Assembly (NCBI GenBank): GCA_017547655.1
Contig: JAFYPF010000029.1
Span: forward strand, 62,001 to 126,000
Origin: Clostridia bacterium
GTDB lineage: Bacteria > Bacillota > Clostridia > Oscillospirales > CAG-272
DNA length: 64,000 nt
Direction of reading: 5' to 3'
The position numbers and the translations under genes are program-made. The stretch's first letter is position 1; the number at the start of each line of letters is the position of its first letter. The notes beneath the pieces are model-generated. The model did no database searches. It saw only the letters and a program-made list of their open reading frames with translations, and had not been told where the DNA came from. This document shows positions 17,382-26,137 of this stretch, piece by piece.

Positions 17382-19412
17382 TTAGGTGTTTTCGACATAG
17401 TCGTCTATAGCCTCTTTAAGCATTGAAAGTGCTTGATTTACCGATATATCCTTTAGTTGAGTAGCAGCCATATCAAAGTGGCCGCCTCCGCCTAGCTTTT
17501 CAATGATAACCTGAACGTTAACACTTCCGTTTGACCTTGCCGAAATGTGTACTGTGTTTTCTATCTTGCATATCGCAAACGATGCAACGACACCGTCAAC
17601 CGTAAGAAGCTTGTCAGCCGATTTTGCCGCAGCAATTCTGTCGGCAGCGTCGGATACGTTGCTTTCTTTTAATGTGTTGGTGGTTATTGCAAACATACCG
17701 CGATATATCTTTACATTTGCTTGGAATTTTGCTTCTCGTTTCAAATCTTCAAGGTCCGACTTAAAGAGATTTTGAATTTTCTTTTGGTTAGCTCCCTCGT
17801 TTTGCAAATAGAAGCCTGCGCTAAACGTTCTGACACCTGTGTTTTTTGCAAAGTTTTTGGTGTCAAGCATAATGCCTGCAAGGAGCAGATTTGCTTCTTC
17901 GTGCGGGAGCAAGCCTGCGGAAAGAGTCTGTTCGAGGAATTCTGCAACAAGCTCGCAAGTAGATGATGCCGAGGGCTCAATATATGCGATAAGAGGTTTT
18001 ATCTTAAATTCCGCGGTTTTTCTGTGGTGGTCAACGTAAACTGTTCTTTCAACGTTTTCGGCAACCTCGGGGGCTGCAAACTGTTTTTGGTTATTTACGT
18101 CGCAAATGCAGAGAAGCGTATCGTGGTTTATAAGGTCGAGAGCCTCGTGAGCGCCAACGAACATATGACTGTATTCGTCAAGCTCTTTTAGGAAGTCAAA
18201 GCATTTCAATATGTTTTTATCCTCGGTATCAACAATTATATTAACCGGAGTACCGCAGAACATAGCCATTCTTGCCATACCGACACACGAGCCGAATGAG
18301 TCAAAATCCGGATTGATATGGCCCATAATAAGTACGTTGCTGCTTTCAGCCATAAGGGCTATGAGCTCGTTTGCCGTAACCCTCGAACGAACCTTGGTTC
18401 GTTTTTGAACACTCTGTGTTCTGCCGCCGTAAAAATCCATATCATTGGCAGTTTTTATAACAACCTGGTCACCGCCTCGCTGAAGCGCCATATCAAGCGC
18501 TGCTTGCGCATCTCTTTCTTTTTCGTCGAGGGTGCCGTTGGTATCGGCGATACCGATTGATATGGTAACGGGAAGTCTGCCGCTTCCAATCCTTACGTCT
18601 CGTATCTTGTCGAGTATTGCGAATTTAGTCGAAATAAGCTCGTCAATATACTTTTCGCTGAACAGGAAAATATATTTATCTCTTTGGAATTCTTTAAGAA
18701 TACCGTTAACCGACTCTGCCCATTCATTAAGGATGGTAGCAACGTCGTTTGATACCTCGCGATACTTATCTTGAATGTGCTGAAGAAGCTCGTCGAGGTT
18801 ATCTATCATAATAAATGAAACGATAGTATTTTCTTCTTTTAAGGTCTTATATGCGTTGTTAAGCTCATTTTGATTATTCCATATGGTAATGCAATATTCT
18901 TTACTTGCAGTTTTTACAGGGTATGCCTTAACCTTATAAAACTGATTGAAAGCAGTTGTATCAAGGCCCTCTTCTGTATTACTCGCATGTATAATATCAT
19001 CAAGCGTGTTTACGCATATCTGGTCGATATTCTTGCCGAAAAAGCTGTTCTTTGAGCCTGACGCCGACACAAACGATTTATTAAACCAAATAATTTTGCC
19101 GTTCATATCGCTTATAATAACGGGCATATAAAGCTTCGGCAAAACCTCAAGAGTCATATTGCCGAGCAAAGGCTCAATCTCGATTCCTTTTTTGGTGGCA
19201 ATTCGTTTTTCGACTATATTCCAAACGACGGCTATAATTATCAAAGTGGTTATATAAGCTCCCGAAAAGAACAAGCCCTTTTCTACGGGGTTTGGGGGGC
19301 TGTGGTGTACGGTAACGGAAAAGCCTATAATAAACAAAACGGCAACAAAAATTGAAACTGTATGCTTAATAAACGTCTTGTTATGCAGTTTGTCTTTGAG
19401 TTTAGTTAACAT
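17382..19412 (-). CDS. gdpP: Cyclic-di-AMP phosphodiesterase GdpP (YybT family)
   Basis: A 676-residue membrane enzyme that hydrolyses c-di-AMP to pApA and so controls turgor and wall homeostasis. Two membrane segments (about residues 15-36 and 47-68) are followed by a degenerate PAS domain (about 90-180), a degenerate GGDEF domain (about 190-325) and a DHH/DHHA1 phosphodiesterase. The catalytic motifs are GHINPDFDSFG (364-374) and VDHHRK. The C-terminal DHHA1 part has SARSNGSVNVQ and GGGGHFDMAA. The ATG has AAAGGAGAGG upstream. A strong promoter lies 75 bases upstream, and rplI and dnaB follow. Confidence 0.97.
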   Translation of the reverse strand: MLTKLKDKLHNKTFIKHTVSIFVAVLFIIGFSVTVHHSPPNPVEKGLFFSGAYITTLIIIAVVWNIVEKRIATKKGIEIEPLLGNMTLEVLPKLYMPVIISDMNGKIIWFNKSFVSASGSKNSFFGKNIDQICVNTLDDIIHASNTEEGLDTTAFNQFYKVKAYPVKTASKEYCITIWNNQNELNNAYKTLKEENTIVSFIMIDNLDELLQHIQDKYREVSNDVATILNEWAESVNGILKEFQRDKYIFLFSEKYIDELISTKFAILDKIRDVRIGSGRLPVTISIGIADTNGTLDEKERDAQAALDMALQRGGDQVVIKTANDMDFYGGRTQSVQKRTKVRSRVTANELIALMAESSNVLIMGHINPDFDSFGSCVGMARMAMFCGTPVNIIVDTEDKNILKCFDFLKELDEYSHMFVGAHEALDLINHDTLLCICDVNNQKQFAAPEVAENVERTVYVDHHRKTAEFKIKPLIAYIEPSASSTCELVAEFLEQTLSAGLLPHEEANLLLAGIMLDTKNFAKNTGVRTFSAGFYLQNEGANQKKIQNLFKSDLEDLKREAKFQANVKIYRGMFAITTNTLKESNVSDAADRIAAAKSADKLLTVDGVVASFAICKIENTVHISARSNGSVNVQVIIEKLGGGGHFDMAATQLKDISVNQALSMLKEAIDDYVENT

Positions 19413-19486
19413 AAAAGCCTCTCCTTTGATAAATGTTTTTTCGGCTATAGGATATAATCACCCATCATAAGCCTATAATTAGAATT

Positions 19487-19515
19487 ATTATATCACTTTT
19501 TTACTGTCTTGTAAA
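19487..19515 (-). promoter_or_regulatory. Promoter of gdpP-rplI-dnaB
   Basis: On the minus strand TTTACA (19515-19510) and a perfect TATAAT (19492-19487) are 17 bases apart. The leader to the gdpP ATG is about 68 bases. Confidence 0.85.
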
Positions 19516-19562
19516 CATATTTTTATTATTTTTTATTATTGATATAATATATATAAGGGCAA

Positions 19563-19594
19563 ACAAAAAAGAAGGTGCTGTAAAACACCTTCTT
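19563..19594 (-). terminator. Terminator after the nucleotidyltransferase gene
   Basis: Nine-base-pair arms (19569-19577 and 19586-19594) enclose an eight-base loop. On the minus strand they are followed by TTTTTTGTTTG. It lies 14 bases past the stop codon. Confidence 0.85.
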
Positions 19595-19607
19595 AATAAA
19601 AGTAAAA

Positions 19608-20543
19608 TTATTTATCCCAAAGTCTTTGTGCGTAAACGCCTTTATCTGCAAGGGCTTTGAGCGCTGCCATAACATTAGGCTTATCTTCCGCGTATGTTAC
19701 GCCAAACCATTTGTCAGATACGGGGAGAACGGTAATGTCAGCTATACCCTCTTTTGTGATTTTGTCAGCCATAAGAGGCAAATAAAATTCTCCTTTAAGG
19801 GGATTTTCTTTAATGGTAGTATCAAGGAACGTACGAAGCTCTCTGTCGAAGAGGTCAAACATTCCCGCAGGATAACCCCAGCAGTTCATTGAAACGTAGG
19901 ATTTTCTGTCAAGCTCTGTCCAAGTTTGTCCGTCATCTTCGGTAAACATAGGTTTGCCGTTTCTTATAGCAATTTTAGTGCGTTCAACAATGCCGATTAT
20001 CTTTGAATTGTCGTCAATTTCGCAAACACCTCTTGAAACCGTACCGTTTTCGGTAAGTGTATTTTCGAGAATATATCCTGCCATAGTAAGATGCTTAATG
20101 TTGTCCGTAGTAGGCTTTGTAATAAAGTCATAGATAAGCTTAAAGCAGTCTTTACCATAGTAGTCATCCGAGTTAATAACCATAAACGGTCCCTTTACAA
20201 CGTCTCTGCAGCACCAAACTGCATGTGCAGTTCCGTATGGCTTAACTCTGCCTTCGGGAATAGAATAACCCTCGGGGAGCTCGTTAAGTTCCTGGAAAAC
20301 GTAATCGGTATGAACAATCTTTTCAATTCTGTTTCCGATAAATTCTTTAAAAACGTCTTCAATTTCGTGCTTAATAACAAATACAACTCTTTCGAAACCT
20401 GCTTCCATTGCATCATGTATGGAATAGTCGATAATAAGCTCGCCCGAAGGACCGAGAGGAGTAACCTGCTTCAATCCGCCAAAACGGCTTCCCATACCTG
20501 CCGCCATAATTATGAGGGCGGGTTTTGTGTAATAGTTTTCCAT
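19608..20543 (-). CDS. Sugar-phosphate nucleotidyltransferase family protein
   Basis: A 311-residue NTP-transferase with the N-terminal signature IIMAAGMGSRFGGLKQ (about residues 12-27), the metal/substrate motif FMVINSDDYYG (about 119-129) and GTAHAVWCC. Such enzymes activate sugar-1-phosphates to NDP-sugars. The sequence is closer to a group of uncharacterised nucleotidyltransferases found in gut Firmicutes than to GalU, RmlA or GlmU, so the substrate is unknown. There is no hexapeptide-repeat acyltransferase domain. AGAGGTAATATT precedes the ATG. The gene has its own promoter and terminator and no sugar-pathway neighbour. Confidence 0.8.
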   Translation of the reverse strand: MENYYTKPALIIMAAGMGSRFGGLKQVTPLGPSGELIIDYSIHDAMEAGFERVVFVIKHEIEDVFKEFIGNRIEKIVHTDYVFQELNELPEGYSIPEGRVKPYGTAHAVWCCRDVVKGPFMVINSDDYYGKDCFKLIYDFITKPTTDNIKHLTMAGYILENTLTENGTVSRGVCEIDDNSKIIGIVERTKIAIRNGKPMFTEDDGQTWTELDRKSYVSMNCWGYPAGMFDLFDRELRTFLDTTIKENPLKGEFYLPLMADKITKEGIADITVLPVSDKWFGVTYAEDKPNVMAALKALADKGVYAQRLWDK

Positions 20544-20885
20544 AATATTACCTCTTTCAATATGTAAAAAGTAATTAAAGTCAGCTGTGTTTTTTTAATT
20601 CGGGCAATTTAGATTCAATATCAATAAATCTGTGTTTTTGCTAATGTTTCAGAGGTTTGCCAAAGGAAGACAAATATTTTATAACCAATATTTATCTTTT
20701 TTGACACTTCTCTTTTTTCTAAAGTTTTCTGTTAAGTTATATTATAACATAGAAAAAATCCGAAATCAATGTGTATATCTTATGAGGTTGACATATCTTT
20801 TTTGTAATTTATATACAAATAAAATACGGTCGGAGAGGGGAAAAAACTACATTGATCGTTGTAAAAAATTAAACGTCTTGTTATG
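20544..20885. other. Intergenic region with a long leader of the nucleotidyltransferase gene
   Basis: This 342-base AT-rich gap holds a good minus-strand promoter at 20741-20769, which leaves a leader of about 190 bases before the ATG at 20543. I see no T-box, known riboswitch signature or strong terminator in that leader. A possible plus-strand promoter (TTGACA at 20788, TATACA at 20812, 18-base spacer) points towards the 3' end of the kinase gene and has no obvious gene to serve. Confidence 0.5.
20741..20769 (-). promoter_or_regulatory. Promoter of the nucleotidyltransferase gene
   Basis: On the minus strand TTGATT (20769-20764) and a perfect TATAAT (20746-20741) are 17 bases apart. The start of transcription would be about 190 bases upstream of the ATG. 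Confidence 0.8.
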
Positions 20886-21839
20886 TTATATCAGCATATC
20901 GGGTGGGGTTATTTTTGGGAGTTCTGTTGTTTCGGGTTTAAATATTTTTATGGCTCCGGGAAGGTTTTTAACGGCAACCTTTTCGAGTTTTCCGCCAAAC
21001 TCTCCGTCAACAGTCCATTTTATAGGCTCTTCCGTAATAATGGTAACGTTTGAGGTGTGGAAGAAAAGGACTTGATTTTCGTCGTAGTTGAGGTTTGCAA
21101 GGTTGTAGAAAATATCAACCATATCCGTCGTGTTTTTCGGCATACGAACAAGCAATACCTCAAAGGTGCCGTCGTTGAGGTCAACGTGTTTGGGATCGAA
21201 TTTATATATACCGCCGACCGAAAGTGAGTTTGTAATAGCTGCAAAAACAAAATCACCGTCTGTTTTTACTTCGGCGCTGTCAATTTTCATATATATCGGC
21301 TTAATTTCATTTAGGGATTTAATACCCTCGAGAACGTATGCCATATGCCCCAATGAATTTTTCAAATTTTGAGGCGTCGAATAGGACGTACTTGTAAAAG
21401 CTCCGCACGATGCAACGTAGTTAAAATATTTCGTTCCGTTAAAACAGCCAACGTCGTTTGGGTGGGCATTGTTTTTTATAATAGCTTCTGCCGCCGCAAT
21501 CGGTGTTTTGGGTATTTTTAAGGTGTCTGCAAGGTCGTTTGTCGTTCCGGCGGGAATAAAGCCGATGGGCGGACGCTTCCCTTCGGGAAGAGCCATAATA
21601 CCCGTAACTATTTCATTTAATGTACCATCGCCTCCGCAAGATATAATACGGTCAAAAGATGGACCGTACAACGTTGCGTATGCGGTTGCATCTCCTGCTT
21701 TACACGTCATTAAAACGGTAGGCTCAAAGCCCGAGTCGGAAAATAGCTTTATTACGTCGAAAAGCTTGTTTTTTATCATCATTTTTCCCGACGTCGGATT
21801 AACTATAAATAATACTTTTTCTCTTGTAGATAGGCTCAT
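20886..21839 (-). CDS. Diacylglycerol kinase-family lipid kinase (DagK/YegS type)
   Basis: A 317-residue protein with the DAGK catalytic fold: FIVNPTSGK near the start, IISCGGDGTLNEIVTGIM (about residues 63-80) and GFIPAGTTNDLADTLKIP. The family phosphorylates diacylglycerol or related lipids. In Gram-positives DgkB recycles diacylglycerol made during lipoteichoic acid synthesis, but substrates differ between members. I use ATG 21839 (MSLSTREKVLFIVNP) with AGGA seven bases upstream; the longer frame adds 27 residues lacking family similarity. It is downstream of clpX beyond a hairpin. Confidence 0.88.
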   Translation of the reverse strand: MSLSTREKVLFIVNPTSGKMMIKNKLFDVIKLFSDSGFEPTVLMTCKAGDATAYATLYGPSFDRIISCGGDGTLNEIVTGIMALPEGKRPPIGFIPAGTTNDLADTLKIPKTPIAAAEAIIKNNAHPNDVGCFNGTKYFNYVASCGAFTSTSYSTPQNLKNSLGHMAYVLEGIKSLNEIKPIYMKIDSAEVKTDGDFVFAAITNSLSVGGIYKFDPKHVDLNDGTFEVLLVRMPKNTTDMVDIFYNLANLNYDENQVLFFHTSNVTIITEEPIKWTVDGEFGGKLEKVAVKNLPGAIKIFKPETTELPKITPPDMLI

Positions 21840-21879
21840 AATACAATCCTTTTTTAAAAATTTATAGGGTAAAGAATTC

Positions 21880-21908
21880 AAAAGAAATCCCCGCAATAAA
21901 GCGGGGTT
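21880..21908 (-). terminator. Hairpin terminator after clpX
   Basis: Six GC pairs (21889-21894 with 21901-21906) enclose the loop AATAAA. On the minus strand the stem is followed by ATTTCTTTTG, so the U-tract is imperfect. It lies 10 bases past the clpX stop. Confidence 0.6.
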
Positions 21909-21916
21909 CAAAAGAA

Positions 21917-23206
21917 TCATTTTGCAAATTTCAGTTGTTTGCCTTCTTTTTCTTTTAGGGTGTATTTTGGGCCTTCAAGCTTTTGAACGGTTTTTTGAGT
22001 AACAGTAACCGTTTTTATATCTTTTCTTGAGGGCACGTCAAACATTATATCGGTCATAAAGCTCTCGATAATGGAACGGAGTCCGCGAGCGCCAATATTT
22101 CTTTCTATAGCCAATTTAGCTATTTCCTCAAGTGCACCCTTGTTGAATTTTAATTCCACACCATCCATATCAAACAGCTTTTCATACTGTTTAATAAGAG
22201 AGTTCTTTGGTTCCTTTAAAATTCTTATCAAAGCATCAGCATCGAGCTCTTCGAGGCCGACAATAACGGGAAGACGGCCGACAAGCTCGGGTATGAGTCC
22301 GTACTTTACTATATCGTGGGAAACAACTTCTTTGTAAATATTATGCTTTTTCTTTTCCGCTTTAGTTTGAATGTTACTTCCGAAGCCAATAAGCTGACTG
22401 CCGGAACGCTTTTCGATTATATCGGTAAGTCCGTCAAAAGCTCCACCGCAAATAAACAAAATATTCTCGGTGTTTATCTGGATAAATTCTTGGTTGGGGT
22501 GCTTTCTGCCGCCTTGAGGAGGAACGTTTGAAACAGTGCCCTCGAGAATTTTCAAAAGCGCCTGTTGAACGCCTTCGCCCGACACGTCTCGTGTAATGGA
22601 GCGGTTTTCGCTTCTTCTCGAAATTTTATCAATTTCGTCGATATAAATAATCCCCCTTTCGGCAAGCTCAATATCATAATCAGCCGCCTGAATAAGTCTG
22701 AGAAGAATATTCTCAACGTCTTCACCAACGTAACCCGCTTCGGTAAGTGTGGTTGCATCGGCAATAGCAAAGGGGACTTTTAATGTTTTTGCAAGTGTTT
22801 GAGCAAGAAAAGTTTTTCCGACGCCAGTAGGACCAAGAAGTAAAACGTTACTCTTTTGAATATCTACCGAATCCTTATTCTTCTTTTCTTTGCTGAGTAT
22901 TCTTTTGTAGTGGTTATAAACCGAAACGGAAAGAACCTTCTTTGCCTCATCCTGCCCGATAACGTATTCGTCAAGAGTATCTTTTATCTGTTGGGGGGGG
23001 GGAAGGCTTTTTAAAGTAAGTTTTTTGCTTTTTTCGGTATAATTTTTGTGGTCTTCTATTATTCTTTCGCAAGCATCTATGCAATCGTTGCAAATATATG
23101 CTCCCTCTGCAATAGGAGATGGAATAAGAAACTCAACAGAATTTTCGTCTCTTCCGCAAAAAGAGCAACGTATGAGCTTTGGAGAATCTCCGTCAATTTT
23201 TGCCAT
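21917..23206 (-). CDS. clpX: Clp protease ATPase subunit ClpX
   Basis: A 429-residue AAA+ unfoldase that feeds substrates to ClpP. It has the N-terminal C4 zinc finger (RCSFCGRDE and [10 protein letters not shown], about residues 12-46), Walker [19 protein letters not shown], the pore motif GYVGEDVE, Walker [13 protein letters not shown] and the C-terminal RGLRSIIE. The ATG has AAGAGGACAATT upstream. It follows clpP by 26 bases, and tig-clpP-clpX form one run. Confidence 0.98.
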   Translation of the reverse strand: MAKIDGDSPKLIRCSFCGRDENSVEFLIPSPIAEGAYICNDCIDACERIIEDHKNYTEKSKKLTLKSLPPPQQIKDTLDEYVIGQDEAKKVLSVSVYNHYKRILSKEKKNKDSVDIQKSNVLLLGPTGVGKTFLAQTLAKTLKVPFAIADATTLTEAGYVGEDVENILLRLIQAADYDIELAERGIIYIDEIDKISRRSENRSITRDVSGEGVQQALLKILEGTVSNVPPQGGRKHPNQEFIQINTENILFICGGAFDGLTDIIEKRSGSQLIGFGSNIQTKAEKKKHNIYKEVVSHDIVKYGLIPELVGRLPVIVGLEELDADALIRILKEPKNSLIKQYEKLFDMDGVELKFNKGALEEIAKLAIERNIGARGLRSIIESFMTDIMFDVPSRKDIKTVTVTQKTVQKLEGPKYTLKEKEGKQLKFAK

Positions 23207-23232
23207 TTGAATTGTCCTCTTTCGGGGGAGAT

Positions 23233-23817
23233 TTAGTTTTTGTTGGTAATAACTTTGTCTATAAGACCGTAAGCTTTAGCCTCGTCTGCCGACATAAAGT
23301 TATCTCTTTCGGTGTCGTGCTCTATTTTTTCGATAGGCTGACCGGTAACATCGGAAAGTATGGAGTTAAGCTTTTCGCGAATTTTGATTATACGGTCTGC
23401 GTGAATCTTAATATCGGTAGCTTGACCTTGCATACCGCCAAGGGGTTGATGAATCATAATTTCGCTGTTGGGAAGAGCATATCTCTTGCCTTTTGCGCCT
23501 GCAGAAAGCAAGAATGCACCCATGCTTGCAGCCATACCCACGCAAATAGTGGATACGTCGCACTTAATATAATTCATCGTATCATATATAGCCATTCCGG
23601 CGGTTATTGAACCGCCGGGGCTATTGATGTACAAAGAAATATCTTTATCCGGATCTTGTGCTTCAAGGAAAAGCAGTTGAGCTACTACAAGGGATGCTGT
23701 CGTGTCATTTACTTCGTCGCTGAGAAAGATAATTCTGTCATTGAGCAAACGAGAGTAAATATCATACGCTCTTTCGCCTCGGTTTGTTTGTTCTATAACG
23801 GTTGGTACCAATGCCAT
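23233..23817 (-). CDS. clpP: ATP-dependent Clp protease proteolytic subunit ClpP
   Basis: A 194-residue serine protease. The catalytic serine is in [14 protein letters not shown], the histidine in MIHQPLGG, and the aspartate in the [11 protein letters not shown] region. The N-terminus [20 protein letters not shown] is typical. The ATG has GGAGATACGATT upstream. Confidence 0.98.
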   Translation of the reverse strand: MALVPTVIEQTNRGERAYDIYSRLLNDRIIFLSDEVNDTTASLVVAQLLFLEAQDPDKDISLYINSPGGSITAGMAIYDTMNYIKCDVSTICVGMAASMGAFLLSAGAKGKRYALPNSEIMIHQPLGGMQGQATDIKIHADRIIKIREKLNSILSDVTGQPIEKIEHDTERDNFMSADEAKAYGLIDKVITNKN

Positions 23818-23870
23818 AATCGTATCTCCTTTTCTGTAGTTTGCTGCCTTTTCAAAAGAATTCGGATAAA

Positions 23871-25277
23871 TTATTCTGCTTTATCTTCTGCTTTTTTAGC
23901 AGCAGTCTTCTTTGTTGTAGTTGTCTTTTTAGCGGCAGGCTTCTTAACTGCGGGCTTTTCTTCGCTTTCTTCGGCTTTAGCTTCTTTTTTAGCTTTAGCT
24001 TTAGCAACAACGGATTCAGCCTTTACGAGGTCAACTGCCTTCTGAACAGCGATATCCTTCTTGAGGTTTTCGTCTTCGATGCTCTTCTTAACCTCTGCAA
24101 CGTCAATGCTGTACATAGCAGCAATTCTGTTGTATTCGTCTTCGAGTTCCTTTTCGGAAACTTCAATCTTTTCGAGTTCAGCAATCTTCTCAAGAGCAAG
24201 TCTTGTCTTAACCTGACGTTCTGCACGGGGCTTGAACTGCTCACGCATAGAGTCGAGAGACATACCTGTGTACTTAACGAAGTCAGCGAGGCTCATACCC
24301 TGCATACGGAGATTGTTGTCATAGTCGCGGAGAAGGTTTTCTGCTTCTGCTTCAACCATAGCTTCGGGAATATCAGCCTTGAGTTTTTCAACAAGTGTAT
24401 CGATAATCTGTTCTTCAACGTGATTTTCGGCTTCTTTCTTGTTTCTCTCCTGAATTTTTGCCTTAATATCAGCTTTATATTCATCAAGAGTGTCAAATTC
24501 GGAAGCATCCTTTGCAAAATCGTCATTGAGTTCGGGGAGTTCTGTTGTCTTGAGCTCACGGAGAACAACCTTAAATACTGCGGGCTTTCCTGCAAGATTG
24601 TCAGCGTGATATTCTTCGGGGAATGTAACGTTAACGTCAAATGCGTCACCTACGTTGTGGCCAACGATCTGATCCTCAAATCCGGGAATAAATTGACCGG
24701 AACCGAGCTTAAGATCGTGGTTTTCGCCCTTTCCGCCCTCGAATGCGATGCCGTCTGCAAAGCCTTCGTAGTCAATAATAGCATTGTCTCCGAGTTGAGC
24801 AGCTCTGTCTGTAACGTCGAGAGTGCGAGCGTTACGCTGACGAGCATTTTCGAGTTCACGGTTGATGTCATCGGCTGTTACTCTCTTAACAGTCTTTTCA
24901 ACTTCAATGCCCTTGTAGCCTTCTATTTCAACTTCGGGTTTTACATAAACAGTTGCCTTAAGCACAACACCGTTGTCGTCGATAGAAACAATTTCGAATT
25001 CGGGCTGGCTAACGATTTCTTCCTTGGATTCTTTTGCAGCTTCTGTATAAGCGGCAGGAAGAAGGTTGTTGATAGCGTCATCATAGAATACGCCTTTTCC
25101 GTACATCTTTTCGATAATTGAACGGGGAGCTTTACCCTTTCTGAAGCCGGGGACGTTCAATTTAGCTGCGTTCTTCTTAAATACGCGGCTTACTTCCTCG
25201 TCGAAAACTTTCTTTTCGATGGAAAATTCAATTTCCACAACATTCTTTTCTTTTTTTGTTACGTTTTTTAAACTCAT
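23871..25277 (-). CDS. tig: Trigger factor with lysine/alanine-rich C-terminal tail
   Basis: A 468-residue ribosome-bound chaperone and prolyl isomerase. The ribosome-binding domain carries [19 protein letters not shown], and the FKBP domain includes [14 protein letters not shown] and [16 protein letters not shown]. The C-terminal chaperone domain extends to about residue 425. The last 40 residues are unusual: runs of K, A, E and T such as [18 protein letters not shown], like a histone H1 tail. I use ATG 25277 ([14 protein letters not shown]), with GGAGGAATTACAA upstream. A longer frame would start upstream of that Shine-Dalgarno. The gene has a good promoter and leads the tig-clpP-clpX run. 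Confidence 0.95.
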   Translation of the reverse strand: MSLKNVTKKEKNVVEIEFSIEKKVFDEEVSRVFKKNAAKLNVPGFRKGKAPRSIIEKMYGKGVFYDDAINNLLPAAYTEAAKESKEEIVSQPEFEIVSIDDNGVVLKATVYVKPEVEIEGYKGIEVEKTVKRVTADDINRELENARQRNARTLDVTDRAAQLGDNAIIDYEGFADGIAFEGGKGENHDLKLGSGQFIPGFEDQIVGHNVGDAFDVNVTFPEEYHADNLAGKPAVFKVVLRELKTTELPELNDDFAKDASEFDTLDEYKADIKAKIQERNKKEAENHVEEQIIDTLVEKLKADIPEAMVEAEAENLLRDYDNNLRMQGMSLADFVKYTGMSLDSMREQFKPRAERQVKTRLALEKIAELEKIEVSEKELEDEYNRIAAMYSIDVAEVKKSIEDENLKKDIAVQKAVDLVKAESVVAKAKAKKEAKAEESEEKPAVKKPAAKKTTTTKKTAAKKAEDKAE

Positions 25278-25316
25278 TTGTAATTCCTCCGGAATTGTTA
25301 TTTTTCCTATCATAAT

Positions 25317-25345
25317 ATTTTATATCTGTAAACTCTAAATGTCAA
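25317..25345 (-). promoter_or_regulatory. Promoter of tig-clpP-clpX
   Basis: On the minus strand TTGACA (25345-25340) and TAAAAT (25322-25317) are 17 bases apart, giving a leader of about 33 bases to the tig ATG. Confidence 0.75.
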
Positions 25346-25402
25346 TAGAATATACAAATTTTTTCCTGAAAAAGTGTGTAAATTGCCGAAAAAGAGTATG
25401 CT

Positions 25403-26113
25403 TTAGCTGCGACTTATCAAAGTCGGAACAAAATTCAAGTAGTCTGCTGACGTAATCGTAAAAACTATGCCGTCGTAGCTTATTGCAGAGGGCAGATTAT
25501 ACGCGCCGTGTATATGTCCGTAGCATACTTTTTTTACGTTGTATCTATGCAGTACGTCTATTATCTCATCGCACACGTAATCGTTGTAGACGGGCGGAAA
25601 GTGAAGAAAGACAATTATTTCGTTCGAGTCGGAAAGCTTAAGTCCTTCTTTTAGAGATAACTCGAGTCTGCCTGCCTCTCTTGCGACTATTTTGTTGTAA
25701 TCGGCTTCTCGCGGAGCATTTTTGCTTTCGCTAAACCAGCCGCGTGTTCCGCATACGGTAATGTTGTCAACAACAAACGCATTGTTGTGCATAGTTTTTA
25801 TGGTTGTAATATTGTTTTCTTCAAAAAAGGCGTTTATTTTAGCGGCGGTAGACCACCAGTAATCGTGATTGCCCTTTGAAATTATTTTTTGGCCTGGAAG
25901 ACTGTCAATATAAAGTAGGTCTCTTTTTGCCTCTTCGAGAGAAATACCCCAACTCACGTCGCCGGCAATAACTACCGTATCTTTATCGGTAATTACAGCG
26001 CGCCAGCCGAGGTCAAGCTTGTTGGCGTAGTCTTGCCATCTGTTGCCGAATACGTCCATGGGCTTATCGTTATATAAAGATAAATGTGTGTCCGACAAAG
26101 CAAACAGCGACAT
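25403..26113 (-). CDS. Calcineurin-like metallophosphoesterase
   Basis: A 236-residue cytoplasmic phosphoesterase with all the metal-binding motifs in order: SDTHLS (D-x-H), IAGDVSWG (GD), SKGNHDYWW (GNHD), IVFLHFPP (H) and CYGHIHG (GHxH). It belongs to a small, uncharacterised clade in which a tryptophan pair follows GNHD; the substrate is not known. The ATG has AAAGGAGAAAACT upstream. It lies 24 bases downstream of thrC and may share its transcript. No clear terminator follows before the tig promoter. Confidence 0.88.
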   Translation of the reverse strand: MSLFALSDTHLSLYNDKPMDVFGNRWQDYANKLDLGWRAVITDKDTVVIAGDVSWGISLEEAKRDLLYIDSLPGQKIISKGNHDYWWSTAAKINAFFEENNITTIKTMHNNAFVVDNITVCGTRGWFSESKNAPREADYNKIVAREAGRLELSLKEGLKLSDSNEIIVFLHFPPVYNDYVCDEIIDVLHRYNVKKVCYGHIHGAYNLPSAISYDGIVFTITSADYLNFVPTLISRS

Positions 26114-26137
26114 AGTTTTCTCCTTTGAAGTAAAATA

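Noticed and set aside
20788..20817. Plus-strand TTGACA/TATACA promoter-like pair with an 18-base spacer
   Set aside because: It points into the end of the convergent kinase gene with no gene to serve. Such pairs are expected by chance in AT-rich gaps.
23841..25121. A 426-codon open frame antisense to trigger factor
   Set aside because: It is the complement of a well-supported gene. Its translation is F/C/V/N-rich low-complexity sequence, with no Shine-Dalgarno or family pattern.
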